Positions 9,801 through 20,500 of a DNA stretch of 64,000 nucleotides are shown in pieces. The notes under the pieces were generated by a model. That model had not been told where the DNA came from. It did not search any database and saw only the letters and a list, made by a program, of their open reading frames with translations. This DNA is from Ditylenchus dipsaci (Eukaryota; Nematoda; Chromadorea; Rhabditida; Anguinidae): positions 977,217 to 1,041,216 of the forward strand of contig SADC01001318.1 of the NCBI GenBank assembly GCA_004194705.1, written 5' to 3'. The first letter of the stretch is position 1, and the number at the start of each line of letters is the position of its first letter. Position numbers and translations under genes: made by a program.

Positions 9801-12369
9801 AATCAATTGCAATATTGGGTTGGTCCATAAGTTCGCGGGTGGTTATACACAACTCGCAAGGTTCGGGTTCATACATTTTTACTAATAAAAGTCATTCAAA
9901 ATTGATAGATGTGTTCCGCATTCAAAATACAATTTTTAAAAACGGAACAAACTTTTTGATGGGTTTCCGAATTGTTTTGAATTTTAATCCTGAAACCCAT
10001 CAGAAAAATTTTCTCTGGTTTTACAAATAATATTTTAAATGCGGAACCCATTTGTCAAATTTAATGGCTTTATGAGTAGAAATGTATGAAACCCATGCAG
10101 AAACCTCGCGAGTTGTGTATAACCACCCGCGAACTTATGGACCAACCCAATAATTTCCAGCACAGCTTTGCTGTCAGTAACTGCCTCAATTTTTCGATTT
10201 CAAGCAAATGACCATCAAAATCAAAGGAAATCAGCCCCAATGATGCGTACTTAGTCTCAGATAGCCTGAGCCTCCACTAATTTTATTTATCAACGCGTTT
10301 AGTGACTTTATAGAGTCAGAATTTCACGGAGAACCAGATAGAAATTTTTACACACCGAAATCACTTCAAAAAAATACATTAGGTGGCGAAGGTTTGACCA
10401 AGGAACAAAAGAGTACCATTGAGGAGCAGGATTTCGGTATTCTTCTGGCACTGACGTTTTTTGCAATTTTAATTTACATGATCATTCACAGCCATATACT
10501 GGAAATGACGCCAAGAAGCAGGGCTACATTTTAAGTGTGAAATTGCAAGTGAGTATGTGAATTAAAATTGCGAAAAAAACGTCAGTTCCAGGATACTACC
10601 GAAAATTACTGGGATAATTCTATTAAAGGGCCATTGCCACCTGTTTTTAACTGTCCCCCGCCAATTCAAATTTTCGTGCCTAATCATTTAACTTCTGTAC
10701 TGATTTTTCAACTTGGTTTCTAACAAAACAAGGTCTATAATTTTATTTTAGGTATAGTTTTGTTAGAAACCAAGTTGAAAAATTCGTACGTAAATCCAAC
10801 GATAGATAAAAAAATTTTAATTGGCGAAGGACAACCGTTGTCGGGGACGGCAATGGCCCTTTAAGGATGGCATGGAGTTGGACATCGTAGAAGGTTTTTC
10901 AAATTCTAGCTCTAACTTTATATTACATGTTTTCTGTTGGATAGCTCAAAAGAAAGCCCAGAATCTTGGCTACATTTTGGTATATGAAAGTATGACTTTT
11001 AGAAAAAAGTCAAAAAATATCAATCAAACCAGTCAAAGAATAACCCAAAACTATCGATTTTAGGAAATTTAGCCTATTTTAGCCTGTAAATAAGCTCCAG
11101 TAGGTATGGATCCCTGCGCTGATGATCTTGTTAGATAGGCAAGAATGTGAGGATCATTTTGACACCAAACTTGTAAACAAAAGGAGATGAAAAATAGAGT
11201 GTGCATCCAGTGGTAGTCGAACCTGGGACCTAGGGCGATGCGTATATGAAGTGTCCCCCCCCCTTTAAAGTTTTTTGACAGTCCTGTTTTTGCAGTCTGG
11301 TCTTAAATATCGCAAGGATTCCGATTTTGCCGATCGTTTTACGAAAATTGAAAATTTGTTTTTCTAAAAAAGGAAAAACTCGATATAACGTAACTCGATT
11401 TAACAAAAATCCTGTTTTTCAAACGAGTTTTTGCTTTTTTGGACAATAAAATTTCGTATTTCCAAAAAGTGATCGGCAAAATCGGAATCCTTGCAATATT
11501 CGGGACCAGATTGTCAAAACAAAACTAGTAGAAGATAAAAAAAATGGATGTCAAAACTGTGTCGAACCCAGTAACTTGCCGGGTCTCTTGACAAGCGTCG
11601 ACTGTAGCGTGGGCATGCTTCTTCAATGTAGCTATATGCGCATAAATATTTTGTTTCTTACAGACCAAAGAGAATGCCATGAAAGACCGCAAAAAGTACC
11701 AGTTTGAGGTAGAGAGAATCAAAGGTAGATTGTTTATAATATATATATTTTTTTTCAATACCGATTTGCAGAGGCTGTCAGGCAACGAATTTGGCTAGGA
11801 GAGGTCTCCAAATCGGTAACTATTTCTCTTAATCTTTTTGAAGTGTCTAATGAAACAGTCAAAAAATTGTTGAAAAACACGGTAAAGCAGCTAAAGTGGC
11901 CCTGTATTATTCCCTTCCCCTGCCAATACAGCCCTTAATCCCTTTTAAAATTACTTTTCTGGCCTTTTTATAGCAAAATTATGACTTAAAAATGATTTTT
12001 GACCACTCCCAAAAATCGATTTTGGGGAGGTTGGGGGTATAACCGAGTAGGTCCGATTTTGTGGGGAGGGGATTAAAAACGAGTAGCTTTGGGGGGGAGG
12101 GTGTAAAACGAGTAGCGTTAAACTTTCTTCTAAAAAATTTTAAATTTTTGCTCAAAATCTTGGAAAAATAATATTTTATAAATTTAATTTATTGTATAAA
12201 CTCAGCAATCTTAACTCAGCAAAAGCTTTTGCAAAGATGACTTTTATGATCTCAATTTTCGAGAAATGAAATATACTTTTTTATCCATGAACATTTTCAG
12301 CTAAACCCATTCGCCCTGGTCAACACTATGGCAGCAATGCCCCAGTTCCAGTTACCCGTCCAGGAAACG
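835..12369 (+). CDS. KIF5: Kinesin-1 heavy chain (KIF5/KHC), stalk and tail part, 12 exons, both ends incomplete
   Basis: Microtubule plus-end motor subunit; the visible part is the dimerising coiled-coil stalk and the start of the tail. Exons read 835-1026, 1078-1238, 4336-4403, 4456-4495, 5780-5903, 5958-6148, 6614-6735, 9066-9322, 9374-9447, 11664-11724, 11772-11815 and 12301-12369, all with GT-AG borders. Diagnostic family blocks are [14 protein letters not shown] and [11 protein letters not shown] (exon 8), [11 protein letters not shown] (exon 8), [19 protein letters not shown] (exon 9), [19 protein letters not shown] (exons 10-11) and [15 protein letters not shown] (exon 12), which is the auto-inhibitory IAK-type tail region. 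The motor domain is outside the window and the final exon after 12369 was not found. Exon 11 lacks one base near 11787-11789: the frame moves from AVRQR to NLARRGLQI, which then joins AKPIRPG correctly. A second one-base deficit is possible in the A-run at 1234-1237, which would bring exon 2 into phase with exon 3; a missed microexon is the alternative. Short introns are 47-54 nt; the long ones hold transposons. Confidence 0.93.
2237..2391 (-). repeat. tRNA-derived SINE, copy 1
   Basis: On the minus strand the unit contains an A-box-like TAGCTCAATTGG followed by GGTTAGAGCGCC and a tRNA-like CGACTTGCAAG stretch; the B box is degenerate. It starts and ends with short GTAAG/CTTAC-like ends. Two close copies occur at 48201-48354 and 48597-48751, all in the same orientation. 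This copy interrupts the Tc1-like transposase after residues NPDLC. Confidence 0.72.
2916..3380. mobile_element. Non-autonomous hAT-like element with CCG/GCC triplet arrays at both ends
   Basis: It is bounded by perfect 8-bp inverted ends (CATAGTTG and CAACTATG) and by an 8-bp direct duplication, GTCCGAAC, at 2908-2915 and 3381-3388. Eight-base duplications with CA-starting ends are the hAT signature. Inside are GC-rich triplet arrays at about 2938-3030 and 3184-3372 around an AT-rich core. It disrupts the Tc1-like transposase ORF. Open frames over the arrays are low-complexity artefacts. Confidence 0.8.
4913..5473. mobile_element. Foldback element with inverted tandem-repeat arms (CAGCACTCAGG unit)
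   Basis: Lies between TA dinucleotides (4911-4912, 5474-5475) and ends CAATACCCC / GGGGTATTG. The left arm has about five tandem copies of a ~24-bp unit with core AGCACTCAGGTTTACCTGAC. The right part has three direct copies followed by about five inverted ones. No coding potential. It lies in the kinesin intron 4496-5779. Confidence 0.75.
5551..5631. mobile_element. TTAA-flanked MITE, short deletion copy
   Basis: An 81-bp element between TTAA sites (5547-5550 and 5632-5635). Its arms start AGGGGCATGGTCACCTG and match the family seen at 10627-10860 and 24232-24455. The internal part of longer members is missing. Confidence 0.7.
6870..7755. repeat. Large inverted repeat with nested hairpins
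   Basis: Outer arms (GCTTCTTTAGT...CCATACTCGG at ~6879-6905 and the complement at ~7705-7737) enclose further inverted segments at 7084-7165, which include CAAGCCCC and AGTTGAGATGCGCACACCCA. The segment at 7190-7250, ACTCTGGATGCATG with its internal complement GCATGCATACCAGAGT, recurs at 35420-35465 and 35597-35642. Related half-copies lie at 17575-17690, 35010-35410 and 46660-46725. Intronic, no ORF of note. Confidence 0.65.
8096..8330. mobile_element. pogo-like MITE with internal tandem duplication
   Basis: Between TA sites (8094-8095, 8331-8332), with ends CAGTCGAGTGTCC and CTCGACTG. Inside, a segment built of TTTAACGTACCCC and CAATAATAAACTCCGTC is duplicated with a period of roughly 80 bp. 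CAGTCGA ends plus TA duplication are typical of pogo/Tigger MITEs. Confidence 0.7.
8361..8767. mobile_element. pogo-like foldback MITE (CAGTCGAACCT family)
   Basis: Between TA sites (8359-8360, 8768-8769), with ends CAGTCGAACCTGG and CGAGGTTCGACTG. Nearly all of it is arm sequence, so it would fold into one long hairpin. Siblings lie at 16093-16523 and 21772-22193; they share the AAAGTTCGTTCC and CGATCGGCAAAATCGGAAT blocks. Confidence 0.8.
9815..10150. mobile_element. mariner-type MITE
   Basis: Between TA sites (9813-9814, 10151-10152), with ends TTGGGTTGGTCCATAAGTTC and the complement, which resemble mariner termini. The internal part is largely self-complementary. It lies in the kinesin intron 9448-11663. 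Confidence 0.75.
10627..10860. mobile_element. TTAA-flanked foldback MITE, reference copy
   Basis: Between TTAA sites (10623-10626, 10861-10864), with ends AGGGCCATTGCC and GGCAATGGCCCT. Near the centre is a strong hairpin with arms TTGGTTTCTAACAAAAC and complement around a TAAAAT loop. TTAA target use suggests piggyBac mobilisation (inference). Confidence 0.78.
11170..11260 (-). repeat. tRNA-derived SINE-like fragment (family 2)
   Basis: On the minus strand it carries a B-box-like GGTTCGACTACC followed by ACTGGATGCACAC. The same sequence context recurs at 33990-34060 (minus) and 33440-33500 (plus). No complete cloverleaf can be drawn, so it is not called a tRNA gene. Confidence 0.5.
11263..11600. 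repeat. Degenerate pogo-like MITE remnant
   Basis: Shares CGATCGTTTT, ACTCGATATAACG and GATCGGCAAAATCGGAAT blocks in inverted arrangement with the MITEs at 8361-8767 and 16093-16523. The ends are eroded; only the right end CGACTGTA near 11589-11596 is clear. Confidence 0.5.
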
Positions 12370-12662
12370 GTTAGTGAATTTCACAAAAATGCCTTCAAAA
12401 GTATAAATTAATAATTATTGTCAAAAAGTGCTATAAACTTCTTATTCAAAACAAACTTTTTGTGGTACAAGTGGTACTCTTTGATTAATTTGCTGTGGTT
12501 TTTCTTTATGATTTTCAACTGTATAACTTATATTAATTTCTCTTCTCAAAAAGTGACAAAATAGATTTCTAGAACCAAATTTCACTTATTTCTCTTCCGA
12601 CTTCTTGATGTTCCTATATATTTCAGTCTGTATAGCAATTTCAGCTCCTTTTGTGTTTAAGG
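12370..12662. other. No recognised exon downstream of the last kinesin exon
   Basis: The donor GTTAGTG follows directly at 12370. Several TTTCAG acceptors follow (for example near 12620-12645), but none opens a sequence I can match to a kinesin tail. Confidence 0.4.
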
Positions 12663-12966
12663 CAGGCCTGTGCACGGGCTGGACCCAACTTTAAAAATTT
12701 CTTTCGGACCGAGCCGGCCCGGAAATTCTTGGTTTTAAATATATTTTATCATATCTCGCTTTTTAAAAAGAACCCCATTTTCAAGTTCTCACCAAAATTT
12801 AACACTGTATCTTAGCTTCTAACACGTTATAAGCGGACTCGATGAAATTTAAAAATGGAGTAAAAGGGGTCGGGCTTGAAGAAAAAATTTAGCTCCGGAC
12901 TGGGCTGGGCGCAAAATAAACTTGTCCGGACCGGACCGTGAAAAGGTAGACCCGTACACAGGCCTG
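12663..12966. mobile_element. hAT-like MITE
   Basis: The ends are CAGGCCTGTGCACGGG and the complement of CAGGCCTGTGTACGGG. Flanking octamers GTTTAAGG and ATTCAAGG match at 6 of 8 bases, which fits an aged 8-bp duplication. The interior is rich in CCGGACCGG-type motifs. Confidence 0.72.
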
Positions 12967-13394
12967 ATTCAAGGGCACTCCCAAATATGCCTTAGTCCCA
13001 TGTTGTTTTCGCAAAATAATTAGCGCTACTAATTTTAATCTAAAATAACCCCTATCCACCCAATAATTTAGGCTTAGGCCGGTGGGCCTTAGACTCAGAG
13101 CCTGGCCACCAATTTTTGAAAAATGTTGGTTTGAAGTGCCCTAAAAATTATTGTGTGGGGGGGGGTGGTGGAGGTGTATAAAACGAGCAGCGTTAAAAAA
13201 ATTTAAGCAAAAAATTGTTGCCTTGCTCCCCCAAGCTGACACTTGCTTGGTCGATAATTTTAGTTTTGCCTATCATCTTCTTTGCGTCCAGCCGATTTGA
13301 TTGAAACTTTTGACCATTGAATTTTCGGCACTTTTGCACTTCGATGGGCGTAAAAGTGTTTCAACATCTCCCGAGTAACTTTTATGGATAAATC

Positions 13395-14632
13395 TGAAAA
13401 GTGCCACCTTTTTTGGCTAAAAGTGCCACCTTTTTGAGTTTTAGTCAAAAAAGCTGAAATGTGCCACCTTTTGGCTGAAAAGTGCCACCTTTTGGCTGAA
13501 AAGTGCCACCTTTTGTTGAAAATTGCCACCTTTTGTTGAAAATTGCCACTTTTTGGCTGAAAAGTGCCACCCTTTAGCTAAAAAGTGCCACCTTCGGTTG
13601 AAAAGGGCCAACTTTTGTTCAAATGTGGGTAATCTGACGAGAAGGATTTCTATCCACAAGAAATTACGGATGTGCCTATTGGAAGAAAGCGAAGGTCGGG
13701 AAGAGAGCGAAAGGCTTTTTACGGTGTTTTTTCCAGCATATTTTGGCATATTTTGCGTTTTTAGAGGCAGGAGTAGCTTGCGACAATTTAAATTGCGACA
13801 AATAGCGACTGGTTTTGCGTCTTCGACGCAAGTGATGTCTACAAATTTGCCCTGCATTAACTAAATGTAAAGATATAGCCATAATAGTCATATTTTTTAT
13901 ATGATTTATCTTCTTTCTTGATCACCTCGCATTTTTTTCCTCTTGCGCTTAGGCAAGTCACCGCGATGAAACTTATTATGTGGTCTTTATACTCATCCTG
14001 AGGCTTCCTGGTACTGTGTATTTCAAAAATTTTTGGTTAAAAAAAACGATGTTTGCCAGCCCAGTGGTCCGATCTATAATAAGTGATTAGGTATTCCGAC
14101 CAGGCTCTAGTATCTAAAAACTTAGGCGGTCTAATATAGGTGGTGCATCTGCATTCATTGAGTAGTCCCTACATCTCGAAGTTAGGCGAATTAGAGAAGA
14201 AGACATCTCAGCAGTAAGAAAATACAAATATCATGGATTTTCAGCCAAAAATTATTATTAATTATTTATAAATTATTTACTGCATATTCTGACTTTCTCA
14301 TTTTCTCTCGGTATTTCTCATTTTTGAGAGCATATGAATCCGGTCTTTATTGATGAGTAAAGAAAATTATGTTTTGTTCGAAATAGTTTCTCGTTGTAAC
14401 TTTTGTGTAATGGAATGAAATAAAGACTATCATTTGCAGATAATTAAGATAGAATTGTAGTGGAATAATTTGTTAGAAGAACACTATAGTGTGAGGCTTG
14501 AAAAGTAGGTGAGTGTATTATCAGCGATGTGGCGTAGTAGGTGTAGAGTACAGTAGATAAAGTGGCACTTTTTAGGTAAAGGGTGGCACATTTCAACAAA
14601 GGGTGGCACTTTTCAGCCAAAAGGTGGCACAT
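13395..14632. mobile_element. Foldback element with GTGCCACC tandem-repeat arms
   Basis: The left arm (13395-13600) is about ten tandem units of AAAAGTGCCACCTTTTGGCTG type. The right arm (14565-14632) holds four inverted units, GGTGGCACTTTTCAGCC. The interior of about 960 bp has no recognised gene. Open frames across the left arm are products of the repeat. Confidence 0.65.
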
Positions 14633-14771
14633 TTAATCCTCGTCCAACTTTTATACGCTAAAAATCATATTAAAGCTATTTCCTGACACTTTCTTAACAC
14701 TTACTTAGGAGACGTTTTAACACTATTCTCAAATTAATACTAAATGCGCGTTCCCCATCACCGCATCACCA

Positions 14772-14791
14772 CCCCCCCCCCCCCCCCCCCC
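14772..14791 (+). repeat. C20 homopolymer
   Basis: Uninterrupted run of 20 C. Several other long C or G runs (361-371, 487-507, 7661-7676) show that such tracts are common here. Confidence 0.9.
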
Positions 14792-14827
14792 ACGCCCCGA
14801 AGTGCATAAGTACCGACTTTTCAAAGG

Positions 14828-15047
14828 CTCTTGAACATGCCCACGCTGATAAGAGCTGGTCCCCGCCATTCAAAAATTTCTCTACGGATTTTTCAACTTG
14901 GTTTCTAACAAACCATGCCTAAAATTAAATTCTAGGGTTAGTTTTGTTAGAAACCAAGTTCAAAAATCCGTACAGCAGTTCAACGATCAGGAAAAAAAAT
15001 TGAATTGGTGGGCAGCTCCTGCAATAGCGTGGGCATGCTCCTTTAAA
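14828..15047. mobile_element. TTAA-family foldback MITE, eroded left end
   Basis: Contains the family hairpin (TTGGTTTCTAACAAAAC and complement) and arms CATGCCCACGCTGATAAG / ATAGCGTGGGCATGCTCC followed by TTTAAAAG. The left TTAA is not preserved. Confidence 0.6.
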
Positions 15048-15049
15048 AG

Positions 15050-16092
15050 ATTCTTGGTTTCTTCTATTGTGTAATCGTCTTTCTTTTTTTTTATCAGCTT
15101 TTTTGTAATCTTTCAAGTCATTTTGTCACTTTTGAGGAAAAAAGTTAATAGAGATTATATGTTAGCCTTGTTTCAGCCCAGTAATGAGATTGCCTACATT
15201 TGGCTAGAGGCGACCACTAAAATGCATGGTTGCACTCTCAATTTTCTGTCAGTCAGCATGTCGTGAGCTTTTCCTCTATTGGTTAATTTATAAACAAACT
15301 GAATTTTGACACTAGTGTTTTATTATTAACTTCAAATGTTGCGGTTGATTGTGATATGAATATGGTCGTCCATTTTTTCCTATATATATGCTTACAGTGT
15401 TTTTGTTTCAACAAAAGTGTTTTTGGTTTGAAATTTTTTGGTTTTAGTAATTCAAAAATTATTACTATTGAAAAAACAAATTTTTTCAATATCGGGGTTG
15501 ATTTTTCGTCCCCACAGAAACTACTCGAAAAGTTAGCCGTAAAGTTTTCCGAAAAACTTTTCGGTTGACGGTTAGAGATCAGACAGAAATTACAAGGGAT
15601 CACACATACTATATTCGATAAGTGTACTTTCTGTATTTTATATACAAAAATTACAGTTATGGGTAACTTGTAGATAACTGTAACATTTTTCGTATAATAT
15701 TAAATATGATAGATAACTGTACGTTGATAACTGTAGAACTTGTCGTGTATTATACGAGAAATTCCACAGTTATTAACGTACAGTTAATTCCATCCAGCAA
15801 CTCTGGCCATGATCCAACCCTATTTTAAACAAACAGAAAAGTCAGAAAAATCAGGTAAACAAGCCTACAGAATTGTCCAACCCAAAAACACTATGTCGAA
15901 CTAAGATTTAGTAAAAAAAAGCTGAAAAGAAAACTTTACTTGTAATGAGAGCGCCTGAAAGTATTAGTTTTTTATTTTGTATTTTCGATGTTTTTCTCTC
16001 AATAAATTGGTTGTTATTGGCAGAACATAGTCTTCTTTTTTGGTTTTTGTTGTCATATTGCATCCCTTTGTAAACCCCCTAAAACACTACTA
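15050..16092. other. About 1 kb without recognised gene
   Basis: AT-rich. Only small hairpins are seen, such as TAACTGTA motifs and complements at 15640-15800. Open frames are short and have no family features. Confidence 0.5.
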
Positions 16093-16523
16093 CACTCGAA
16101 CCTGGCTATAGTGGCACCCCCTAAAAGTTCGTTCCCGCCTAGGGTCCTACACTTTTGTCAACCCAATTTTCAAAGTCTTTTATCCATTCTGTTCTGACAG
16201 TCTGGTCCCAAATATCGTAAGGATTCCGATTTCGCCGATCATTTTTTTGAAAAGAAAACAAAATTTGGGTTAAAAAAGTAAAACCTCGATATAGTGGCAC
16301 CTGTTTTCAAAAAAGGGGTGCCACTATATCGAGGTTTTACTTTTTTACCCAAAATTTGTTTACTTTTCAAAAAATGATCGGCGAAATCGGAATCATTACG
16401 ATATTTGGGACCAGAATGTCAGAACAGAATGGATAAAAGACTTTGAAAATTGAGTTGAAAAAAGTGTAGGACCCTAGGCGGGAACGAACTTTTAGGGGGT
16501 GCCACTATAGCCAGGTTCGACTG
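16093..16523. mobile_element. pogo-like foldback MITE, copy 2
   Basis: Ends CACTCGAACCTGGCTATAG and CTATAGCCAGGTTCGACTG. The left TA is present (16091-16092); the right one has become CA. Arms share long blocks with 8361-8767. Confidence 0.75.
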
Positions 16524-16611
16524 CATTGCATGCTAACGTAACACAACAATAACAACAGGTGGTCCTGTCTATTTTTCAACGTGTTTACAAAAATAAGCAT
16601 TTTAACTTTAA

Positions 16612-16818
16612 TTTTCTTATTCGACATCCGATATCCGGCATTTTTCGACATTTTATATCCGAAAATATCCGAAAAAATTGCAAATTTTCTGATGATTTTT
16701 TTTGAATTTTTTTTTAAATTTTGAGAAAATATCTGAAATCAGATATCCGATAACCGATATCCCGCACTTTTTGACATTCGATATCCAATCCGACAATTTT
16801 TCATATCCGATGCAGCCC
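16612..16818. repeat. Cluster of TCCGATATCCG-type repeats, hAT-like remnant
   Basis: Short degenerate repeats of CGATATCCGA type in both orientations. The right end CATCCGATGCAGCCCTG-like sequence resembles a hAT terminus; the left end is lost. Confidence 0.4.
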
Positions 16819-18070
16819 TGGTACACACTTCTTAGCACGTCAAATGTGATATCCTTCTCTGGGCATAATCTAAAAAAAGGAAAATGAAAAAAAATTGCCT
16901 GAACCAAAAAAATTAAAAAAGGAGCGAATTCGAAAAATGAGAAAACTGTCTGATGCCGTTTATGAAAAGATGCAATATTAGTTCATCTTTCTGCATTATG
17001 TTTCGCCAGTTTTTAATTTTTATTTCCAAGCTTTTTTCAAATCTTAATTCTGACTTTTGATTGACGGCATAATAAACTGGTTAAATGGTTTGCTTTTAAA
17101 CAGATGTAAAGTATCCATTTTGGTGTTAAATTTTGTTAAGCGAAAGTGGAATTGCAATTTCTTTCAAACTTATAAATAATGAATTCTGGATTTTTTAAAA
17201 TCAAGACAGAGATTATTTAAAGATGGGATTCTTCCAACAAACTTCATCGCCACCACTTACTACGTTTGACCAGTGGCTGATGGCTCAGCAGAAATGAAAA
17301 TGCCAAAAATCTTTCCAAGACACAGTGAATTCTTGCCAAAAAGCTTAAATTTTTAAATAAATTGTTATAACTATCAATGCCTAAAAAACTTGCAAATTTA
17401 TAAACATTGCAATTTACTGAAGCTGAGAAAAAATAGTGGGCAGAAGTGACAGCCGGTTTTGTAGGCGTTGAAATGGAGAAAAGGCCAGTTCGGGATGCAG
17501 CCAGTTCGCGATAATTTTTGTTACGGCCAGTTTGCGATGTTTTTTTCGGGTTTTGGTCACCAGGGCTGGGCAAAAAGAGTCTCTTAATGTATTTTTGATC
17601 AAGAGTCTTGCTCGGTATTATGTCTAAGGTAAGTGAGTGCGCGCATCTCTAACTCTCAAGCCCCCTGCGCCCCCGAAGGGGGTTTTTGTCATTTTAAACA
17701 AAAAAATTTTTGCCGAAAACTGTTGAAATGCCGGTAGTTCAGGGATGATATCTGTCCTGATTTATAAGATTTGTTCTTATTTTAGGACTACGAATCTTTT
17801 TTTAGAAGATTAGAAGAATAATTTTTTGGCACAAAAAGTGCAATAAGCATTGGATAAAATAGTATATTTCTCCAAAAATACCCTAAAGGCACGTTTACAA
17901 TGAGTGTCGACCTGAGTGTGAGATTTAGAGTGTTTTTAACGCGGGAAGAGCTGTCGAATTTTTATTCAAATAATTTATAAATCCAAATAATGACTAACAG
18001 CCATAGAAAAACTTTTATAGTTCGAGCAGTATCTGAACCGACGGTCTTTCCAGATAGAATGAGCTACCGT
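16819..18070. other. About 1.25 kb without recognised gene
   Basis: Contains a partial copy (17560-17690) of the repeat seen at 7437-7530 and 35220-35340, with AAGAGTCTTGCTCGG-type sequence. No exon with family features was seen. Confidence 0.45.
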
Positions 18071-18073
18071 ATG

Positions 18074-18325
18074 GTACGGCCGTATTCACTCTATTAACTC
18101 CCCATGGGAAGTTATTTTTCAACCCTCAAAAAATCGGAAAATTTTTAGGTCGATTTTGAGATTTTTGGGTGCTCAACCACAGTTTGAAAACTGAAATTAG
18201 GTGATCTCATAGTAACTAAGAAAACGTAAAAAACAGATTTGCAAAATGTCTGCTTTAGGCTGAGATATGGGTCCGTAGGGTGAGGACTTATTAGAGGCTG
18301 GGGAGTTAATAGAGTGAATACGGTA
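18074..18325. mobile_element. CCGTATT-end MITE related to the Tigger-like element at 37.5 kb
   Basis: Ends CCGTATTCACTCTATTAAC and GTTAATAGAGTGAATACGG, with TA at the right edge. The interior block AAAATCGGAAAATTTTTAGG then TCGATTTTGAGATTTTTG is shared with 56739-57002. Confidence 0.7.
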
Positions 18326-18417
18326 TATGGCCAAACGAGGCAAGACCTTCTAGACCTTAATCATGTAATTTTGAGATTAATTGGAAAGAGGCTAGCAAAA
18401 TTGTTAAAGGGCATGCT

Positions 18418-18634
18418 CAGCTGTTTAAATTTTTCCCCGCCATTCAAAAAAAAAACTTCCGAATCATTGAACTTTTGTAGACATTTTTCATCTTGGTTTC
18501 TAATAAAACAACGCCTTTGATTTAATTTTAGGCATAGTTTTGTTAGAAACCAAGTTGAAAAATCCGTACACAAGTTCAATGATTAGGAAAAAAAATTAAA
18601 TTGACGGGATAAATTTAAACAGGTGAGCATGCCC
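18418..18634. mobile_element. TTAA-family foldback MITE, right end eroded
   Basis: The left edge is TTAA (18414-18417) then AGGGCATGCTCAGCTG; the right arm ends CAGGTGAGCATGCCCC without TTAA. The central TTGGTTTCTAACAAAAC hairpin is conserved. Confidence 0.65.
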
Positions 18635-19319
18635 CACTGAAGACCTAAAAGGATAATTACGATAAATTCTGCCTTTAGTTTTGAAAAAAGAATTCAGTTC
18701 TAGTAAAGATTTGGATTCCATTTCTTGCCTTGATCTCGGACAATGGTCGATTCCAGAAAAAATGATTGGGCACGCTTGATTATAGATACGTGATGAAAGA
18801 CTCTCGATTTGAGACAATTTTTTTAACTTTTGGAACCTTTTGTCAGAAGTTAGACAGGTCACTCTGCACGTGTAAGATTAAAAAGAAGTTTACGGTCATT
18901 TTGTTTGGTGCATGTTTTGATTTTATTAATTCAGGAGAAAACTTGACCGTGTTGTCGACTCCGGTCCATCTTTTGCCTCGGTTCCCCCTGATGTTTTTTG
19001 ACATTTTTTTAATTATTGCGTTGGTCTCCTTGTTTTTTTTAAATGCTTTATTTCAAATAAAATAACAAATTTTTGCTATAAAAATCTGATACACACCATT
19101 AGCCGAAATTTAGTTAGGAATACAAATAACAAAGCAGAAGTTTTTAATTCTGGATACTGGAGTTATGTACATAAGTTGAACTACCGTAGGGTTGATATCT
19201 CAAAATTTAGAAAATAAGGACATTTAAGCTTAGTATCCAATCAGTGAGAAGAAATTCCATGTTTTTTAACGCGGGAAGAGCTGCTCTTTTTTTCTTGACG
19301 GAGATTTTTTTTTCTGTTG

Positions 19320-19563
19320 TTACCATTTTGTAGCTAAGATTCAGGGCTTCAAAATGAGATTTTGACAAGCAACATCCGATAGAAAAGATTAGGCTAAAAG
19401 TGCTCAAGTCCGCACCCAGGACCACACTCAGGCCCACACTCGACGAGTGTCGACCTGAGTGTTGACCTAAGCATTTTTACCCCATTTTTTTTTATCAGAT
19501 GTTGCTTGTCAACATTTCATTTGAAGCTCTGAATCTTAGCTACAAAATGGTACTAACAGAACC
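19320..19563. repeat. Imperfect palindrome centred on CACTCGACGAGTG
   Basis: Arms containing ACCATTTTGTAGCTAAGATT and complement, plus TTGACAAGCAACATC and complement, meet at about 19442. Looks like another foldback MITE; a related motif occurs near 17905-17960. Confidence 0.6.
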
Positions 19564-19593
19564 ATTTACAAAAGTTTCAAAAGTTTCAGTTAA

Positions 19594-19786
19594 AGAACCA
19601 TAGCCGTCGCCGACAACGAGAATTTCAAATGTTTGAATTCGCGCGGGACAGTTCTCTTTCGTCTCGCACTGTACTCTTTTGACTTGCTTCGAATGACTCA
19701 AAAGAGTACAATGAAAAACGAAAGAGAACTGTCCCGCGCGAATTCAAACTTTTGAAATTCTCGTTGTCGGTGACGGCTATGGTCCT
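19594..19786. mobile_element. TTAA-flanked foldback MITE, CGCGCGGGAC subtype
   Basis: Between TTAA sites (19590-19593, 19787-19790), with ends AGAACCATAGCCGTC and GACGGCTATGGTCCT. Arms share GAATTCGCGCGGGAC with 42886-43303 and, in part, 43701-43927. Confidence 0.78.
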
Positions 19787-20003
19787 TTAAAGCAGTCCCC
19801 ATACTCCCGCGCAACACGTTGCGCGCAACACAATTGCGTGCAGAGAATTATAAAATAAAAGAGACTATATTTTCGGCTGAAACAAAACAATGAATTGAAC
19901 ATGGCTATCCCGACACTAAACACTTTCGCTAAACCAATATTTTCATTCCGACCCTAACCAGGGGTGTCACAGATCATTCATTTTCGTCTTCCGCTTTTGA
20001 GAC

Positions 20004-20500
20004 GGCTGTACGAAATTTGGTAACAAAACATTTTGGTAACAGCGAAATTTGGTAACAAATTTTTGGTAAAGGTTTAATAAGAAAGTTTTAGGTAACGGTG
20101 AATTTTAAAGGGCTGTACCCGAAATTTAAGCGTGTTTTGCTAAGTGGTCGATTTGCTAAGCGGTCCACGTATTCATCCAAATGACCTGAAAGGTCAAACG
20201 ATAGTTATTTTTAGGGTTGGCCTGCCTCCACAGTACGGACCTTTCGACTCCGCTTCTAACAAAACAAGGCCTATAATTCAATTTTAGGTATGGTTTTGTG
20301 CAATTTATGCAAAAGCGGAATAAGACGCGAATAATAAGAGAGCAAGAACAATTAGAAGCTGCATTCCGTAACCGTTACCAGAATGTTTGTTACTAAATTC
20401 CGCTGTTACCAAAAAACTTGTTACCGAAATTCGCCGTTATCAAAAAATTTGTTACCAAATTTCGCTGTTACCAAAATGTTTTGCTACCAAATTTTGTACA
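20004..20500. repeat. Foldback repeat with AAATTTGGTAACA tandem arms
   Basis: The left arm (GGCTGTACGAAATTTGGTAAC, 20007-20095) and the right arm (about 20390-20500, ending TTTTGTACAGCC) are built of GGTAACA/TGTTACC units in inverted order. A fragment of the TTGGTTTCTAACAAAAC MITE family lies inside near 20225-20310. Confidence 0.55.
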
